This document shows, piece by piece, positions 53,954 to 62,705 of a DNA stretch of 64,000 nucleotides (position 1 is its first letter; each line of letters begins with the position of its first letter). The position numbers and the translations under genes are program-made. The stretch covers positions 2,452,501-2,516,500 of the forward strand of contig NZ_CP139089.1 in NCBI RefSeq assembly GCF_038024855.1, written 5' to 3'. Under the pieces are notes generated by a model that saw only the letters and a program-made list of their open reading frames with translations, was not told the origin of the DNA and did no database searches. The DNA is from Methylocella tundrae (GTDB lineage: Bacteria > Pseudomonadota > Alphaproteobacteria > Rhizobiales > Beijerinckiaceae).

Positions 53954-54558
53954 CGCGCCATAAACAGAGCGACGGCCTCTTTTGCGTGGCTCGACCGCTG
54001 CGTGTCGGAAAACACTGCCCCCCCAACCAGGCTCAGACATTGGTGATGGGCGATGACGGCGCCGAGAAAGAGCCTCGCGGCCAGATCGGCATCGGCGCAA
54101 CGCAGCTCCCCGCGTTTGGTCGCCGCCTCGAGATAGCCCGTGATCCGATTAAGGACGCGGCCTGGACCCTGCGCATAGAAAATGCGGCCAAGGTCTGGCT
54201 CCCTCGGCGCCTCCGCCACAACGACCCTATAGAGACAAAGCGAATCCGCGCTGTTGAGGAAGCGCAGGAGGTTCAGCGCTAAATCGAGGAGAACCTTCTC
54301 GGGCCGACCAGATAATTCGCTCTCCTCGCCGCCTGTGATGCGCAAAGAGCGGCGCCGCACGACCTCGGAAAACATCGCTTCTTTGGAGCCAAAGTGCCTG
54401 TAGAGCGTTTCCTTTGAGGCGCCCGCGCGCGCGGCAATGATCTGCATCGTCGTCTCAGCATAACCGCGCTCAAGAAACACATCTTCAGCAACAGCGGCGA
54501 TCTCGTCACGGCGTTTGTCGCCGCGCGGCACCCGCTTTGCTTGACAGAGAATGGACAT
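53941..54558 (-). CDS. TetR-family repressor of the efflux operon
   Basis: About 205 residues from the ATG at 54558 (the frame allows 54579). The helix-turn-helix is RGYAETTMQIIAARAGASKETLYRHFGSKEAMFSEVV at about residues 30-66. The C-terminal domain (AARLFLGAVIAHHQCLSLVGG) is the ligand pocket. It is divergent from emrA with 131 bases between, so it very likely represses that operon and its own gene. The ligand is unknown. Confidence 0.88.
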   Translation of the reverse strand: MSILCQAKRVPRGDKRRDEIAAVAEDVFLERGYAETTMQIIAARAGASKETLYRHFGSKEAMFSEVVRRRSLRITGGEESELSGRPEKVLLDLALNLLRFLNSADSLCLYRVVVAEAPREPDLGRIFYAQGPGRVLNRITGYLEAATKRGELRCADADLAARLFLGAVIAHHQCLSLVGGAVFSDTQRSSHAKEAVALFMARYGV

Positions 54559-54560
54559 CG

Positions 54561-54606
54561 TTGACTTGCATGCTTTCACGCTGTAACCGTACCACAGAGT
54601 TCGGTT
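54561..54606 (+). promoter_or_regulatory. Candidate promoter and TetR operator of the efflux operon
   Basis: TTGACT (54561-54566), a 17-base spacer and TAACCG (54584-54589) make a plausible promoter directed to emrA. An inverted repeat with AACCG/CGGTT arms (54585-54606) covers the -10, as a TetR operator would. The arms are short and this is tentative. Confidence 0.35.
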
Positions 54607-54689
54607 GATAGATGCTATGCACCGGAATAGGCCCTTCGCGCAAGCCTTATTGGTTTGAGCAGCATCCCCCAGGTTCGACGGATTGCAAG

Positions 54690-55865
54690 ATGGATCGACA
54701 ATCAGAGACTGAGCTGTTGCGCGAATACGGTGAGAAGGCCCCCGAGGCCGACGCCCCCGAACTGGCCGAGGAGGATCGTCCGAAAGAGGAAGAGGACGAC
54801 ACCCAATCTGAAGACACAGCGCAGCCTCCCAAGAAGAAGCGCTCCTTCCTGCTTGTCGGTTTCCTTGTCATCGCGGCGCTCGTCGCGGGCGGCGCTTATC
54901 TCTATTTGTCGACGCGCGATATTCAATCAACGGACGACGCCTATACCGACGGCCGCGCAGTGACGATTGCGCCGCAGATCTCGGGACTCGTCGTCTCGCT
55001 TGATGTCAGCGACAATCAGTTCGTGCGCAAGGGCGAGGCGCTGATCCATATTGATCCGAGGCAATATATCCAGAATCGCGATTCCGCACAGGGCGCGCTT
55101 GATCTCGCCAAGGCGCAGCTCGCTGGCCTCAAACTCGGCGCCGAGGTGGCGCGGAAGAATTTCCCCGCGCAATTGAAGCAGGCGCAGGCGCAGCTTGCCT
55201 CCGCGCAGGCCGCCGCCGCAAGGGCGCAAGCCGATTATCAACGCCAGCGCAGCCTGCCGAAGCCGGCGACAACTCAGCAGGAAGTCGACGCCGCCACCGC
55301 GGCGCTGCGCCAGGCCGAAGCTCAGGTGGCGCTCGCGGAAGCGCAGGTGGCGCAGGCAGAGCCCGTGCCGCAACGGATCGGCCAGGCCGACGCGGAAGTC
55401 GGCCAACTCCATGGCCAGGTCGAACAGGCTCAGGCAAAACTCGATCAGGCGAATTTGAACCTCGAGTGGACTGTCGTGCGGGCGCCGCAGGACGGCTGGA
55501 TCACCAAACGCAACGTCGAGGTCGGCAATTATGTAACGCCCGGCCAGTCGATCTTCTCGATCGTCTCGCCGGAGGTATGGGTGACGGCCAATTTCAAGGA
55601 AACCCAGCTCGACCGCATTCGTCCGGGCCAGCCGGTCGACATTGAAGTCGACGCCTATCCCCATCTTGATCTGAAGGGCCACGTCGACAGCATTCAGCTC
55701 GGATCGGGATCGAAATTCACGGCCTTCCCGCCGGAGAACGCGACCGGCAATTTCGTGAAGATCGTTCAGCGCGTGCCGGTCAAAATCGTCATCGACAGCG
55801 GCCTCGATCCAAAACTGCCGCTTCCCCTCGGCGTCTCCGTCGTGCCGACGGTGAAGCTAAAATGA
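54690..55865 (+). CDS. EmrA-like membrane fusion protein
   Basis: About 391 residues from the ATG at 54690. An acidic cytoplasmic N-terminus (residues 1-50) precedes one membrane helix at about 53-73. The biotinyl-lipoyl half motifs follow (STDDAYTDGRAVTIAPQISGLV and WTVVRAPQDGWITKRNVEVGNYV), separated by an Ala/Gln-rich coiled-coil hairpin (about residues 130-265). HlyD/EmrA family periplasmic adaptor joining the EmrB-type pump to an outer-membrane channel. Stop overlaps emrB start (ATGA). Confidence 0.9.
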   Translation: MDRQSETELLREYGEKAPEADAPELAEEDRPKEEEDDTQSEDTAQPPKKKRSFLLVGFLVIAALVAGGAYLYLSTRDIQSTDDAYTDGRAVTIAPQISGLVVSLDVSDNQFVRKGEALIHIDPRQYIQNRDSAQGALDLAKAQLAGLKLGAEVARKNFPAQLKQAQAQLASAQAAAARAQADYQRQRSLPKPATTQQEVDAATAALRQAEAQVALAEAQVAQAEPVPQRIGQADAEVGQLHGQVEQAQAKLDQANLNLEWTVVRAPQDGWITKRNVEVGNYVTPGQSIFSIVSPEVWVTANFKETQLDRIRPGQPVDIEVDAYPHLDLKGHVDSIQLGSGSKFTAFPPENATGNFVKIVQRVPVKIVIDSGLDPKLPLPLGVSVVPTVKLK

Positions 55866-57529
55866 GCGCGGCCGTTGCGCGGGCCGCCGGCTCGCCCGGG
55901 GCAAGATCGCGCGAGGCTGGCGCAAAGGGCTCAAGGTCCCGCGCGGCAGCCCATTCGCACGGACATGAGGCGGAGGCCGCATGGAAGCCGGGACACAATC
56001 CATGGGCGATCGCCGTCGTCGTCACCTTGGCGGCGTTCATGGAAATCCTCGACACGACGATCGTCAATGTCGCGCTGCCGCATATCGCCGGCAGCCTCTC
56101 ATCGAGCAACGATGAAGCGACATGGGCTCTCACCTCTTATCTCGTCGCCAATGGCATCGTTCTGACGATTTCGGGCTGGCTCAGCTCGGTCATCGGCCGC
56201 AAGCGCTATTTCATCATCTGCATCTCGATGTTCACCGTGTGCTCGTTTCTCTGCGGCATCGCGGACAGCCTGCCGCAGCTCGTCGCCTTCCGCCTGCTGC
56301 AGGGCTTTTTCGGCGGCGGCATGCAGCCGAGCCAGCAGGCGATCATCCTCGACACCTTTCCGCCCGAAAAACGCGGCGCCGCGTTCGGCGTGACGGCGAT
56401 TGCAACCATCGTCGCCCCCGTGCTCGGACCGACTCTCGGCGGCCTCATCACCGACACTTACAACTGGCGCTGGATTTTCTTCGCCAATCTGCCGGTTGGC
56501 CTGATCACCGTGTTCTTCGTCTCCGTTCTGGTCGAGGACCCGCCCTGGGCAAAACGGATGTCGCGGCGCATCGATGTCATCGGCCTCGCTCTGATTACGC
56601 TCGGCCTCGGCTGCCTGCAGGTGATGATGGACCGTGGCGAGGACGAAGATTGGTTCAGCTCATCCTTCATCCAGGTGATGGCGGGCCTCGCCATTTTCGG
56701 CATCATTGGCGCGATCGTCTGGCTGAAGGTCGCAAAGCATCCGATCGTCAATCTCGACGTCTTCAAAGACAAGAATTTCGCGATGGGGTGCGTCTGCATC
56801 TCCGCCGTCGGCGCCACTCTTTACGCAGGCGCCGTCGTCATTCCCCAATTCGCCCAAACGGTGATCAACTATAACGCGACCTGGTCGGGCCTCATTCTCT
56901 CTCCAGGCGGCATAGCGATCATCCTGCTGATCCCGATCATCGGCGTGGCGATGCGCTTCGTTCAGACCCGCCTCATCATCGCGGCCGGATTCTTTGTCAT
57001 GGGGGCGGCGTTTTTCTATTCGAGCCGCCTGACGCCGAACATCGATTTCTTCACGCTGGTGACGATGCGCGCCGCGCAGACCGCGGGACTTGCTTTTCTG
57101 TTCGTTCCGATCAGCACGATCGCCTATATCACCTTGCCGCGCCGCCTGAACGGTGATGCGACGGCGCTGTTCACCATGTTCCGCAACGTGTTCGGCTCGG
57201 TCGGAATCTCACTCGCGACGGCGATGATCACCGAGCGGACGCAAGCGCATCAGGCGCAGCTTTCGAAATGGGCGACGCCCTTCCATCAACCCTATAACGA
57301 GCTGGTCGCAAGTTACCAAAGAACCCTTGTCGGAATGGGACACGCGGCCGGCGCCGCGCACGACCTCGCGGTCGGAATGGTCTATCAGGCCTTCCGCGTC
57401 CAGGCGCAGATCCTCGCCTATTCCGATGTGTTCCTTTACGTGGGCGTCGTCGCCTTCTGCGTCGTGCCCTTCTGTTTCTTCCTGACCAACAAGAAGGCTG
57501 GCGGCGGTCCGGCCGCCGCGGTCCACTAG
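55862..57529 (+). CDS. EmrB-like DHA2 multidrug efflux MFS transporter
   Basis: About 555 residues, 14 membrane segments. An N-terminal 50-residue Ala/Arg/His-rich tail is unusual. DHA2 motifs: AAFMEILDTTIVNVALPHIAGSL in the first helix, GWLSSVIGRKRYFI between helices 2 and 3, and GFFGGGMQPSQQAIILD with APVLGPTLGGLITD as motif C. Pumps drugs or toxic small molecules with proton exchange. Operon emrA-emrB-outer membrane factor under TetR. Confidence 0.92.
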   Translation: MSAAVARAAGSPGARSREAGAKGSRSRAAAHSHGHEAEAAWKPGHNPWAIAVVVTLAAFMEILDTTIVNVALPHIAGSLSSSNDEATWALTSYLVANGIVLTISGWLSSVIGRKRYFIICISMFTVCSFLCGIADSLPQLVAFRLLQGFFGGGMQPSQQAIILDTFPPEKRGAAFGVTAIATIVAPVLGPTLGGLITDTYNWRWIFFANLPVGLITVFFVSVLVEDPPWAKRMSRRIDVIGLALITLGLGCLQVMMDRGEDEDWFSSSFIQVMAGLAIFGIIGAIVWLKVAKHPIVNLDVFKDKNFAMGCVCISAVGATLYAGAVVIPQFAQTVINYNATWSGLILSPGGIAIILLIPIIGVAMRFVQTRLIIAAGFFVMGAAFFYSSRLTPNIDFFTLVTMRAAQTAGLAFLFVPISTIAYITLPRRLNGDATALFTMFRNVFGSVGISLATAMITERTQAHQAQLSKWATPFHQPYNELVASYQRTLVGMGHAAGAAHDLAVGMVYQAFRVQAQILAYSDVFLYVGVVAFCVVPFCFFLTNKKAGGGPAAAVH

Positions 57530-57703
57530 ACCATGACGGCTTCAACAATGAAGTTCATGTTGATCGCTGTGATAATGCGGCAAAGCCGCCCTTTTTCGAA
57601 ACCGCGTTCTTGATATGATGAATGACATTCTGAGTGCAGAGAAATGCGGGCGGGACTTGATTTCTGCGCGGACCGCGTCAGAACCCTTATGATCGGGACC
57701 TTT

Positions 57704-59224
57704 ATGATCAAGAGACACGGCATAGGGTTGGCGGCGGCGACGCTGGCTTCTCTTTTGACGAGCGGCTGTTATTCCGTCGGACCGGATTTCACGCCGCCCG
57801 ATCCATTGCTGCCGCGCGCGTCATTTTTCGGCAAGCCGGAGGCGCGCAGTCCCGAAGAGAGAGCGGCCGACGCGGCGACGACGGACCCCGCCCGCGCGCC
57901 GGCCGACGCCGCCTGGTGGAAGACGTTTCATGATTCGACGCTGACCTCGCTCGTCAACCGCGTCGCGGACGCCAATCTTGACGTCGCGACGGCGACGCTG
58001 CGGCTCGGCGAGAGCCGCGACCAGCGTGGCGTCGCCGCCTCAGCGGCGCTGCCGTCGATCAACGGCAACGGCTCCTACCAGCGCGAACTCTACAGCAAGA
58101 ATGGCGTCCTGAGCCTGGCCGGACCCAATCTGAACATACCGCCCGTGAGCGTCTGGCAGACCGGCTTTGACGCCTCATGGGAGCTCGACATCTGGGGCCA
58201 TGTCAGACGTCAGGTGGAGGCGGCCGATGCGCAGGTGGAGATGGCGGAATATCAGCGCCGGGACGTGCTCGTTTCAGCCTTCGCCGAAGTCGCGCGCGAT
58301 TATGTGGCGCTGCGCGGCGCGCAGGCGCAGATCGCCATCGCCAACGACAATCTGAAGAGCGCCAGCGAAATTCTGGGGCTCACGCGCACGCGCGCCGCCA
58401 AGGGATTGACGAGCGGCCTCGATGTCGAAAACGCCGCCGCGCTCGTTGAGAGCATCCGCGCGCAGTTGCCCAGCCTCGAAAACGAGGTCGACGTCGATAT
58501 CAACGCGATCAGCCTGATCCTCGACGAACAGCCGGGCGCGTTGAAGGGCGAACTCGCCCGCGTGAAGCCGGCGGCGCCGACCCCGCCCCGAGCTCCGCTC
58601 GGCATTCCCTCGGAGCTGGCGCGCAGGCGCCCTGACATCAGGGCGGCGGAGGCGCAGCTGCATGCGGCGACCGCGAATATCGGCGTCGCCGTCGCCGATT
58701 TCTATCCGAGCGTCAAATTGAACGGCAACATCGAACTCAATGCGCTTTCCCTCAAAACGCTCTGGAAAGGCAGTTCGCTGCAATATATGGCTGGACCAGC
58801 CGTCGAGCTGCCGATTTTTGAGGGCGGCCGGCTGAAATCCACCCTCCAGCTGCGCACCAGCCAGGAACAGGAAGCCGCCATCAACTATCACAAGACCGTG
58901 CTTCAGGCCTGGCATGACGTCATCAATGCATTCAACGCCTACGGCGCCGAACAACGGCGGCGCGACAGCCTGAAGGCTGAGGTCGATCATTCGCGCGAAG
59001 CGCTGGCGCTGTCGCGCACACGTTACAACAATGGCGTCGCGGACTTCATCACCGTACTCGACGCGGAGCGCACTCTGCTTCAGGCGGAGCAGCAGCTTGC
59101 GCAAAGCACGACCAACGTCTCGACCAATCTCATCCAGCTCTACAAAGCGCTCGGCGGCGGCTGGGAGTCGACATTCCCGAATGAGCCGCCGCATCCCGCC
59201 GAAGCCGCGCTCTCGCTGGAATGA
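57704..59224 (+). CDS. Outer-membrane efflux lipoprotein (NodT/OprM type)
   Basis: About 506 residues from the ATG at 57704. Lipoprotein signal peptide with lipobox LTSGC at residue 22. Two outer membrane efflux protein repeats form the TolC-like barrel and coiled coils (WWKTFHDSTLTSLVNRVADANLDVATATLRL; IPSELARRRPDIRAAEAQLHAATANIGVAVADFYPSV; LSRTRYNNGVADFITVLDAERTLLQAEQQL). Completes the tripartite pump. The gap of 174 bases to emrB has no terminator that I can see, so cotranscription is likely. Confidence 0.92.
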   Translation: MIKRHGIGLAAATLASLLTSGCYSVGPDFTPPDPLLPRASFFGKPEARSPEERAADAATTDPARAPADAAWWKTFHDSTLTSLVNRVADANLDVATATLRLGESRDQRGVAASAALPSINGNGSYQRELYSKNGVLSLAGPNLNIPPVSVWQTGFDASWELDIWGHVRRQVEAADAQVEMAEYQRRDVLVSAFAEVARDYVALRGAQAQIAIANDNLKSASEILGLTRTRAAKGLTSGLDVENAAALVESIRAQLPSLENEVDVDINAISLILDEQPGALKGELARVKPAAPTPPRAPLGIPSELARRRPDIRAAEAQLHAATANIGVAVADFYPSVKLNGNIELNALSLKTLWKGSSLQYMAGPAVELPIFEGGRLKSTLQLRTSQEQEAAINYHKTVLQAWHDVINAFNAYGAEQRRRDSLKAEVDHSREALALSRTRYNNGVADFITVLDAERTLLQAEQQLAQSTTNVSTNLIQLYKALGGGWESTFPNEPPHPAEAALSLE

Positions 59225-59303
59225 CAGCGGACAACCCCCTCATCGAAAGAGGACGATAGCTCACGGCTCGCGGTGCTCAGATTCGGCGGCCGTTGGAGCA
59301 GCC

Positions 59304-59726
59304 TCAGGCGGTTCCGACGCGACGCCCGAGCGTTGCGGCCGATTTCTCGGCAGGCCACTCCGACCCGATCCGAAGGTCTCGAACAAGAGTCCGGCGCAAA
59401 GCTTCCGAAAGGAGATTGGTTAACGCCTCAGCTTCGCCATCGGCCTCGGAATGGGCGGTTCGCCGCGACATCCGGCGCCAGGCTTGATCAGCGGCGTCCA
59501 AGGCGAAATTCACCAGCGCGTTGACGATAAAACTCTCGGCGGAGACGCCTCTATGCGCTGCAACGGCGCGGATTTCATCGGAAAGGTCCGGTTCAACCCG
59601 ATCAAGAATGAGCGTCGCAGGCAGCGACCCGGACCGCAGGCCGGCGATCAATTCGCGCAGCCGGAGAGGCTCTTCCTCGTCTATTCTGATGTCACCGCCG
59701 ATCGAGGCAAAGTCGAATATCAGCAT
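59304..59726 (-). CDS. Small protein with ribbon-helix-helix-like segment
   Basis: About 140 residues from the ATG at 59726. A middle stretch DLSDEIRAVAAHRGVSAESFIVNALVNFALDAADQAWRRM has the pattern of a ribbon-helix-helix DNA-binding unit: a strand (ATLILDRVEPDL) followed by two helices. The first 40 residues (IFDFASIGGDIRIDEEEPLRLRELIAGLRSG) and the tail have no family I recognise. Could be a small regulator or antitoxin-like protein; no toxin gene is adjacent. Confidence 0.6.
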   Translation of the reverse strand: MLIFDFASIGGDIRIDEEEPLRLRELIAGLRSGSLPATLILDRVEPDLSDEIRAVAAHRGVSAESFIVNALVNFALDAADQAWRRMSRRTAHSEADGEAEALTNLLSEALRRTLVRDLRIGSEWPAEKSAATLGRRVGTA

Positions 59727-59878
59727 GATCGTCCCGGCTCCAGCTAGAGCATTGGCCATTGAAGCGACACGCAGTCAGCATAGCATTAACGGATCCTCTC
59801 AGCCAAAGTTCATTTGGCGAAAAGTCAAATTCACACACGCCCTTCTCCATCCAACAGCACTGTCAGACGGAATTTTAG

Positions 59879-60538
59879 ATGCCGACCAGATTTTGCCTGA
59901 TCCGCCACGGTGAAACCGCTTGGAACGCGGCCGGCAGGTTGCAAGGCCATGTGGACATCCCCTTGAACGACGTCGGACGAGCGCAGGCAAAAGCGGCGGC
60001 AAGGACGCTCGCGACGCTGAGCTTTAATGCAATCTACAGCAGCGACCTTGCGCGCGCCTTGCAGACGGCGACGGACGCTTCGCCGGGCCTTGGCCTCGAT
60101 ATCGTGGCGACGCCGGCCTTGCGGGAACGCTGTCTTGGGGCGTTTCAAGGGCTGACGCACGCGGAGGCGCAAGCACGCTACCCATCCGATTACGCCCGAT
60201 TTCGCGCACGTGAACCGGACCACGCTCCGCCCGGCGGCGAGAGCCTGCACGATTTTTCAGCGCGCATCGAGGCGGCTTTCACGAGCGCTGCTGACCAGCG
60301 GCGCGGCGAGACGGTGCTTGTCGTGACGCATGGCGGCGTGCTCGACGTCTTGCGCCGGCTCGCGACGGGCCAGGGGCTTCAGGCGAAACGCGATTTCCCG
60401 CTGCTCAACGCCGCGCTGAACTGGATCGAGAGACGGGACGGCCGCTGGCTTTTGCTAAGCTGGGGAGAGACCGCCCATCTTGAGGCCGCGCGCGACGAGG
60501 TTTTCGACGCGATGGCGGACCGCACCGACGCAAGCTGA
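59879..60538 (+). CDS. Histidine phosphatase superfamily protein (GpmB/CobC type)
   Basis: About 219 residues. RHGETAWN with the phospho-accepting His10, GRLQGHVDIPLNDVGRAQA, the second Arg in YSSDLARALQTA, Glu in ALRERCLGAFQGLTHAEAQ and the second His in VLVVTHGGVLDVLRRL complete the active site. Monophosphatase of unknown substrate. alpha-Ribazole phosphatase (CobC) is an option since this organism uses cobalamin for ethanolamine lyase, but nothing local confirms it. Confidence 0.88.
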   Translation: MPTRFCLIRHGETAWNAAGRLQGHVDIPLNDVGRAQAKAAARTLATLSFNAIYSSDLARALQTATDASPGLGLDIVATPALRERCLGAFQGLTHAEAQARYPSDYARFRAREPDHAPPGGESLHDFSARIEAAFTSAADQRRGETVLVVTHGGVLDVLRRLATGQGLQAKRDFPLLNAALNWIERRDGRWLLLSWGETAHLEAARDEVFDAMADRTDAS

Positions 60539-60541
60539 GCT

Positions 60542-61048
60542 TTATTGCCCTTTGGCGGGACGGCGCGGGCGCGACATGAGAAGAAGCGCTATGCTGGCGA
60601 GCGGGAGGATAATGTCGAGATAGAAGACCGGGCCGGCGTTGCCGGGAGCAAAATTTCCCGCGGCGATCATCTGCCGCACATGCCCGGCGGCGTCGCCGAG
60701 GAGAAAGATCGCATTGACCAGCACGGTCGCGGCCCGGAAGCCGAAGCTGGCGCGAAAAGCGGCGCAGCCGGCGACGCCGAAAGCAAGGTCAGCCATGCCG
60801 ACCTCGAACTGAAAAGGGCTGTTCTCCCAGCCAATGAATCGGGCGGTCATCTCTGGGTAGGCGAGATGAAAGAAGGCGCTCCACAAGCCGCCGATCCCGA
60901 TCGGCAGAAGCAGCAGCCAGGAGAGCGTGCGCTCCGCCGCCGGACCTTTGCGATCCAATGCCGCGCAGGCCAGCGCGGCGATGAAGAGAACGCTCGAGAA
61001 ATTCACCAGAACGAGACGAATGAGACTGCCAATGATTGAATGATCCAT
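60542..61048 (-). CDS. DUF6790 family membrane protein
   Basis: About 168 residues with four or five hydrophobic segments (LVLVNFSSVLFIAALACAAL, LLLLPIGIGGLWSAFFHLAY, FGVAGCAAF, IILPLASIALLLM). WENSPFQFEVGMADLAFGVAG is the conserved region of this family. Function unknown. Nine bases after the alcohol dehydrogenase gene on the same strand. Confidence 0.75.
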   Translation of the reverse strand: MDHSIIGSLIRLVLVNFSSVLFIAALACAALDRKGPAAERTLSWLLLLPIGIGGLWSAFFHLAYPEMTARFIGWENSPFQFEVGMADLAFGVAGCAAFRASFGFRAATVLVNAIFLLGDAAGHVRQMIAAGNFAPGNAGPVFYLDIILPLASIALLLMSRPRRPAKGQ

Positions 61049-61057
61049 GCTCGCGTC

Positions 61058-62056
61058 TCACGCGGAAATGTCTGGCGGCGCGAGCACGGCGGCGCCTGAA
61101 ATGCGGCCATGGCGCAGATCCTCGAGCGCCTCGTTGGCGCGCTCCAGCGGATAGAGGGTGGTCGAGGTTTTGACCGGAACCTCCGGGGCGAGGGCGAGAA
61201 ACTCCTCAGCGTCCCGCCGCGTCAGATTTGCGACGGAGCGGATCATCCGCTCCTCCCAGAGATCGGCATAGGGAAAGGCCGGTATGTCGCTCATGTGAAT
61301 GCCGCCGCAAACGACGGTTCCGCCCTTCGCCAGCGCGCGCAGCGCGGCCGGAACCAGCGCCCCGACGGGAGCGAAAATCAGCGCGGCGTCGAGAGGCGCG
61401 GGCGGCGCCGTCAAGGAGCCGCCGGCCCAGACCGCGCCGCATTCACGGGCAAAAGCCTCGGCCGCCTCATCGCCCGGCCGGGTGAAGGCGTAGATCTCCC
61501 AGCCCTGATGCTTTGCGACCTGCGTGATGATATGCGCGGCGGCGCCGAAGCCGTAAATGCCAAGGCGACGCCCTTCGCCGGCAAGTCGCAAAGACCGGTA
61601 GCCGATCAGCCCTGCGCACATCAGCGGCGACGCCGCGACGTCGGAATAAGCGTCCGGCAGCAAAAAACTGAAGCGCTCGTCGGCGACGGTGAATTGCGCA
61701 AAGCCGCCGTCGATGTCGTAGCCGGTAAAACGCGCCTTATCGCATAGGTTTTCCCGGCCGGACCGACAGAAATCGCAAACGCCGCAGGTCCAGCCAAGCC
61801 AGGGCACGCCGACGCGGTCGCCGAGCTTGAAGCGCGTCACTTTCGCGCCGAGGCCCGCCACCACGCCGGTAATCTCGTGTCCAGGAATGAGCGGCAGTTT
61901 CGGCCGCGTCAATTCCCCGTCGATGATATGGAGGTCCGTGCGGCACACGGCGCAGGCGCGCACCTTGATCAGCAGTTGATGCTCGTCCGGCCGCGGCGGC
62001 GCAACCTCCTTCAGAGAGAGGGGTTTGCCGGGACCTTCAAAAATCATCGCTTTCAT
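61058..62056 (-). CDS. Zinc-dependent alcohol dehydrogenase (AdhP-like)
   Basis: About 332 residues from the ATG at 62056. Catalytic zinc: Cys38 in CRTDLH and His60-Glu61 in PGHE. Structural zinc: Cys91, 94, 97 and 105. GIYGFGAAAHIITQVA is the NAD-binding motif. This medium-chain group acts on short-chain alcohols/aldehydes in NAD-dependent fashion. In a methylotroph it could reduce acetaldehyde (including that from ethanolamine) or oxidise alcohols; the direction is not determined. Confidence 0.9.
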   Translation of the reverse strand: MKAMIFEGPGKPLSLKEVAPPRPDEHQLLIKVRACAVCRTDLHIIDGELTRPKLPLIPGHEITGVVAGLGAKVTRFKLGDRVGVPWLGWTCGVCDFCRSGRENLCDKARFTGYDIDGGFAQFTVADERFSFLLPDAYSDVAASPLMCAGLIGYRSLRLAGEGRRLGIYGFGAAAHIITQVAKHQGWEIYAFTRPGDEAAEAFARECGAVWAGGSLTAPPAPLDAALIFAPVGALVPAALRALAKGGTVVCGGIHMSDIPAFPYADLWEERMIRSVANLTRRDAEEFLALAPEVPVKTSTTLYPLERANEALEDLRHGRISGAAVLAPPDISA

Positions 62057-62316
62057 CGGCGCAACATCCGTTTTCACCCAGGACTCATGGCGGCGCGCAA
62101 CTATCGCCCGGAGCGCGCGCCTCTCAAATCCCAATCCTTCATTTTTCCCCTTTTTATGACGCGGCGTCGACCTCAAGCCTGTGCTGGCCAGCCTCGGTTT
62201 GGCGCGCTAGTCTGCGTGTTGGTTTGTCTTATCGCAAACGCGGGCGAGCTTCGGGCGCTACATTCGAAAAGTTCTTCGGATCAAACGCATCGAATAATTC
62301 AGTCAGGGAGATTGTC

Positions 62317-62658
62317 ATGACCGCGAAAAAACTCGAAAAAGCCGAATGGGGTCCATACTTCGACCATCTGAGCAAGACGCTGAAGGGCGCGCAGGCGGAG
62401 ATCGAAGTCGCATCCCTAAAGCTCGGCGACCAGGTTGAAGCCTCGTGGCTGCCGCTCATCGGCCTCGTCTACGACCCTAAGGATAACATCATCGAAGTCG
62501 CGCTCGATGGGATCGATCATCTGATCGCCAAGCCCCGCGATGTTTTTGTCGACGCCGGAGAGGAAGCGCTGGCAAGCGTCGAAATCGTCGATGGAGACGA
62601 TAACCGGCAGATCGTCAGGTTCCGGCAGCCGCTCGCCTTGCCGCCGCCGGCACGGTAA
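62317..62658 (+). CDS. DUF5335 family protein
   Basis: About 113 residues from the ATG at 62317, with AGGGAG at 62305-62310. The start TAKKLEKAEWGPYFDHLSKTLKGAQAEIEV and GLVYDPKDNIIEVALDGIDHLIAKPRDVFVD match the DUF5335 pattern. Soluble; no known function. Convergent with the MscS gene. Confidence 0.8.
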   Translation: MTAKKLEKAEWGPYFDHLSKTLKGAQAEIEVASLKLGDQVEASWLPLIGLVYDPKDNIIEVALDGIDHLIAKPRDVFVDAGEEALASVEIVDGDDNRQIVRFRQPLALPPPAR

Positions 62659-62676
62659 TCGGCAGCGCAGGCTTCT

Positions 62677-62705
62677 CCTGTCATCCTCAGCGTGAGGAGG
62701 ACAGG
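62677..62705. terminator. Candidate bidirectional terminator hairpin
   Basis: Arms CCTGTCATCCTCA and TGAGGAGGACAGG pair at 12 of 13 positions around a GCG loop. It lies between convergent genes and includes the TGA stop of the MscS gene at 62687. No long T-run follows, so termination is likely but not certain. Confidence 0.45.
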
